The notes beneath the pieces are model-generated. The model was not told the DNA's origin, ran no database searches, and was given only the letters and a program-made list of their open reading frames with translations. This document shows positions 60,434-64,000 of a stretch of 64,000 nucleotides of DNA, one piece after another. This DNA comes from Deroplatys truncata. Lineage: Eukaryota > Arthropoda > Insecta > Mantodea > Mantidae. The stretch is from NCBI GenBank assembly GCA_030765065.1, contig CM060984.1:104141488-104205487 (forward strand). The letters run 5' to 3'. Numbering within the stretch: position 1 is the first letter of the stretch; each line of letters begins with the position of its first letter. Both the position numbers and the translations under genes were made by a program.

Positions 60434-60656
60434 TACCGTATTTACGCGAATCTCATGCGCACCTTTTTTGACCAAATGTAGTACTCAAATTCGTGGTGCA
60501 ACTTAGATTCGAGTGCAAATCCGTTCCGTAGAACGCGTAACTCCATTCAATTTTTTTCCATTATTAAGTCAATGGATTGCTGGAGTTAACATGCACTCGC
60601 GACAAGCTAGCCGCTCATTTAGCATTGACCTATTATGGAGCGTTTTTAGTTACGAT

Positions 60657-61030
60657 ATGGAGGGCAAGGGCAAACAGAGAAGAACGTCTTGTGATGCTTC
60701 TTTAAAGCGTAAAGTAATCGTTTATGCTACAAAAAATGGTAATAGAAAGGCAGGAAGGGAGTTCAATTTATCAGAGAGCAACGTTCGCTTGTGACGAAAA
60801 CAGAAATTGGCATTATTTGGTACATTATTGGAAGATGTCCTGAAGTTGAAGAAAAAATGTTGGAATTTGCGCGTGAAAGGAGAAAGAATGGGCAACCTGT
60901 GACTAGTGACACTATATGGAAGAAAGCTAAAAAGGAGGTTGAAGTTTTTGGTATTCCGAAACAAGACTTTAAGACTAATGCTTTAGCATTAAATGTATCA
61001 CCTAACAATATGACATCTTCAATTCTATAA
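60657..61030 (+). pseudogene. pogo-type transposase N-terminus (psq and CENP-B HTH)
   Basis: From the ATG at 60657 it reads MEGKGKQRRTSCDASLKRKV, IVYATKNGNRKAGREFNLSE, SNVRL, then TGA where the family has Trp (RRWRKQK). After a frameshift the second HTH reads GRCPEVEEKMLEFARERRKN, GQPVTSDTIWKKAKKEVEVF, GIPKQDFKTN and a stop. Both DNA-binding modules typical of pogo/Tigger/jerky proteins are visible, but the DDE domain is wholly absent. No single protein can span both modules. Confidence 0.85.
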
Positions 61031-61874
61031 TCTGTGCCGTTTTCGCCTCCCCATGGTCATGCAACCAGCACGTCACAATGCTTCGGAGCGATGACGTCAT
61101 TCATAGCCAGAGAAAGTAACATCCAAAGCTTCGAATAACATATCGCCATGAGTGACGTAAGACATCACCTCACTACGTAATTAATCATGGACAATAATCA
61201 TTGACTGGTTTGCAACACACCACTGACGCCAGCGCCATCATGCTCTCCGATGGTTTCAGCAACTCCTGGGCAGGCAGTCACGAGCAGTGGCTCTTTTGCC
61301 AGGGATCGAGGCGTGAACAACTAGCCATCGTTACAGCGAGGTTTTTGGTTCTTTTCCAAATTATCTCTAAAACTTTGTTCGGTAAGCTTTTGAAATTCAA
61401 TCTTTAACTTTTGCTGATTTACTAAATTCTTGTACGGGAGAAGTATTGACATTTTGATTTCATGTAACTATTGTATTTGTTGCTTTCTTACAAAATCTTT
61501 AAACGCAGATGGCAACTTTAGGTGTAGAAAGCGAAAGAAAATATCACATTGTATTTGAGCGTGTTAATTTGTTAAACAAATCTTAAGCTGATCTAAGCAT
61601 TGTTGACGGATATAGCACTTTAAAATAAATTGTTAATCTTATGTTTTGGTGAATATTTGCTACTTCCTAGCTCCTAAGCAACAGTCCCTCATCACGGTAA
61701 CTTTTCCCTCTGATTATGGTAAACAATAGTGCTGCAAGTGTACAGCAGTCCTAGTGGTGCAAATCTGATGGTTTATATGTATGATAAATCCATTGTTTTA
61801 TTAAATAAATTTAAATAAAATAGCTATTATCTCTTTTCTGTCATTGATGCGCTTTACATTCGCTACAAAACCTT
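61031..61874. other. Interior of the pogo-like element, non-coding
   Basis: It replaces the expected catalytic region. It contains a perfect CRE palindrome (ATGACGTCAT near 61091) and ATGAGTGACGTAAGAC near 61148, which resembles ATGAGTGACGTAAAAC near 29908. Confidence 0.5.
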
Positions 61875-62712
61875 TTTACTTTCTCTACTATGTATAGCAA
61901 GTAGGGGAAGTATTGTATTCCACCCAAAAATTCGATACCGAGATTTCACCGGAAATACATGTTTTGAGACCCCTGAATCCAAAAAAGCATTTTTGGAAAC
62001 ATGTCCGTGTGTGTCTGTGTGTCTGTGAACAGCATAACTCAGAAACGAACAGTCGGATAAACACCAAACTTGGTATTTAGGTTCAGTATCTTCCAGAGAT
62101 GTGACACGAAGGTTTTCAAGAAAATCCCCCCACCCCCGATTACCCTTTACATGGAACGTTTTCGAAAATTTTAATTTTCTCAAAAATGGCTCTAAGGAAT
62201 TTGATTAAAATATCATATGTTTAAGATATTTTCAGGACAAACGCAATGAATATCTCGTATTTTTTGGGAATGTCTCCAAAAGTATTCTTCATTCTGAACG
62301 ACTTTTGCATAACTGGTAAACCATAAGAGATAGACAAAATTTTATTACACAAAAATGTAGATCGCGTTAAAGTACACAATTTATGTCATACATTTTTTAG
62401 TTGAGTGAACCATTTTCGAGATATTGCTTGGTATTCCCTTAAATTTTCCAATACTTATACTATTTCTCAACTTCGTTATTCATTTATTTTGTCCTGGTAA
62501 TGCAAAGAGAATGGAATACTCCACATAGTAACCAGTTCTTAAAATATTAGACTATCGCTTAAAGCCTACCAATTCCCCTTGCATCTACAGGAAAATTAGC
62601 AATAAGATTAACATCTCGATTAACATGAAGCATATGGAGAATAAGCGTTCATAAAAATAGTTTGTACAAGAGTAGAGAAAAGTCGTGCGAGTGTAACACA
62701 TCAGATTTTTTT
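61875..62712 (+). mobile_element. Rep-A copy nested in the pogo-like element
   Basis: A near-consensus full-length copy: ACTTTCTCTACTATGTATAG at the start, GAGTAGAGAAAAGTCGTGCG and ACACATCAGATTTTTTTT at the end. It sits in T-rich sequence. It must be younger than the pogo-like element whose TIRs enclose it. Confidence 0.92.
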
Positions 62713-62769
62713 TCTCATAATTTTAAGTTTCAAATACGAGGTGTGCGTTAGATTCGCGTAAATACGGCA

Positions 62770-63617
62770 TGTTTCTATCCACTGAAGTTAATCACGATAA
62801 CTTGGTGGTGCCTGGGGTACCTCAGGACATGTATCACTTGAGCGTAATACTGACGCCAGCTGTCAACCCCACCGTCGCTTCAACTCTGACGACGTCCACC
62901 ACAGGCGTCGCACACCCTCACCGCACCTCCCATGGACGCAGTCTTGGCGCGCTTGGGGCAATACTGGAGATCGGCCGGCAATGGTGTGCAATTATCTCTG
63001 GTTTAGGTATCAAATAGGCGTGTGTTGTGCTACGACCCATCTCAATACTTGGTTAAATTTTTTCATCACTATAGTTGATTCTAATATATTCTGAACGAAC
63101 ATTTTGTTTTCATTTATTTGTTTATATTTTATATAGCGAGTTTGTTTACACCACACGTCATCTCTTGCATCCAGTTTTCATCTATTCCTGTCACTCCAAT
63201 CATCACCTGTCATTTGCCTATCTTCCATAGCTTGTGTCACACCACAACAGTCGTGGTCTTTCCCTTTTCTTACGCCGAGGAGGCTGCCAATTATATCATT
63301 TTAATGGCCATCTCTCAGGTGACATTCTGCTAAGGTGTCCTTCTATAGCAGCGATTATATTTATTGCTGTCAATTGCATCTGCCCTCCTACGTTTTATTT
63401 TCGATTTTTTTGATGAGACACAACGACTTTTCCAATAGTTCATTTTAATTTATTTTGGTTCCTTTTATACCTCACTCGGCGCCATACAACGTAATACTTC
63501 CGATTATTGTTTTATAAATTCTTTTCTTTATATCCTTTTGTATGTATTATTTCAAATTATGGAATGTAATTGTCTTATGGCAACTTATGTAATTTTCGTC
63601 TTCAATGAAAATCATTT
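62770..63617. other. Spacer, no feature recognised
   Basis: An 82-codon plus frame (62769-63017) in a GC-richer patch is unrecognised. Confidence 0.4.
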
Positions 63618-63618
63618 A

Positions 63619-64000
63619 CAGGGTTATTCAAAAAGAAGGAACAGATTTTTAATATTCATTTTTAATGAAGGACATTAGATAGCGACACATACGACAGACA
63701 CATCATTGAATAGAGGAAAGTTCAAAGTTTTAAGCTATTAGCTCCATTCAGTGCCTACAGCTGCGCTGCGTTTGTATTTGCGAGAAAATGGCGACACCAT
63801 AGGAAAAATCATTTTGTATGCTGCATTATGCAAAGAATGAATCCGTTGTTTCATTGCAGCGTGAACAACTTCAAAACAAGCTGCCTCGACATAAAAAATT
63901 ACAATTGATACAATGAATTCATGGAAGATGGTTGCATATGCAAACGGAAAAGCACTTGTCCTTGCATAACAAATGGTGCTCATTTTAAACACATAAAATA
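63619..64000 (+). mobile_element. DUF4817-HTH short element, second copy, cut by window end
   Basis: It begins CAGGGTTATTCAAAAAGAAG after TA (63617-63618) and is collinear, in the opposite orientation, with 13418-13919. The window ends before its right terminus. Confidence 0.9.
63787..63930 (+). pseudogene. Truncated DUF4817-type HTH, with stop
   Basis: The frame reads MATP, stop, EKSFCMLHYAKNESVVSLQR, then NKLPRHKKLQLIQ, stop. It is homologous to the frame at 13530-13750, where the TAG codon is Gln. Conserved positions (KSFC, L.YA..ES.VSLQ) show that both descend from the same coding HTH. Confidence 0.82.

Larger units (their letters stand above)
60436..62767 (+). mobile_element. pogo/Tigger-like element with nested Rep-A
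   Basis: The left end CCGTATTTACGCGAATCTCA then TGCGCACC pairs with the reverse of the right end, CCGTATTTACGCGAATCTAA then CGCACACC (25 of 28 positions). TA flanks the left; the right flank is CA, a probable mutation. The 2.33-kb span includes the Rep-A copy 61875-62712, leaving about 1.5 kb of its own sequence. It keeps only the transposase's DNA-binding part. Confidence 0.88.

Overview
This is gene-poor, AT-rich eukaryotic nuclear DNA, most likely from an insect (or another arthropod) with a large, transposon-filled genome. The evidence is decayed Tc1, mariner and pogo transposases of the kinds common in insects, tRNA-derived SINEs, and almost no open frame above 150 codons. There are no operons, ribosome-binding sites or prokaryotic genes. 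I found no convincing host protein gene; two short unrecognised open frames (24498-24728 and 57428-57877, both minus) are the only candidates.

Layout. One dispersed repeat, called Rep-A here (about 830-870 bp, Helentron/DINE-like in design), occurs at least fourteen times on both strands: 0.4, 11.5, 12.6, 20.2, 21.8-22.7, 22.9, 27.4, 31.6, 32.4, 34.6-35.4, 49.2, 49.8-51.7, 55.4 and 61.9 kb. Two copies are fused head to tail at 32361/32362. Cut-and-paste elements and their TIRs: a long-TIR MITE (5620-6241, with a second partial copy at 52905-53072), two Tc1 copies (7565-8785 and 28373-29505), three unrelated mariners (9513-10186, 45252-46409, 53081-53790), a short element keeping only a DUF4817-type helix-turn-helix (13418-13919 and 63619 to the window end), a pogo/Tigger relative (60436-62767), a pogo-type MITE whose left end has grown into a 41-bp minisatellite (35950-37689), and a small MITE (43431-43723). 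A transposase C-terminus stands alone at 58578-58835. tRNA-derived SINEs lie at 4.7, 7.1, 16.4-16.8, 17.6-18.2, 34.0, 41.2, 50.8 and 56 kb. A two-copy repeat of about 890 bp (2733-3634 and 25611-26483) may be a solo LTR.

Insertions are layered: the DUF4817 element, the pogo element and the SINEs sit in or around Rep-A copies, giving relative ages. The most striking non-repeat signal is on the minus strand at 54178-54084: two heat-shock-element arrays and a TATA box spaced as in an Hsp70 promoter. No heat-shock coding sequence follows it, and a mariner sits about 300 bp downstream. All boundaries and family calls were read by eye; no database search was run.
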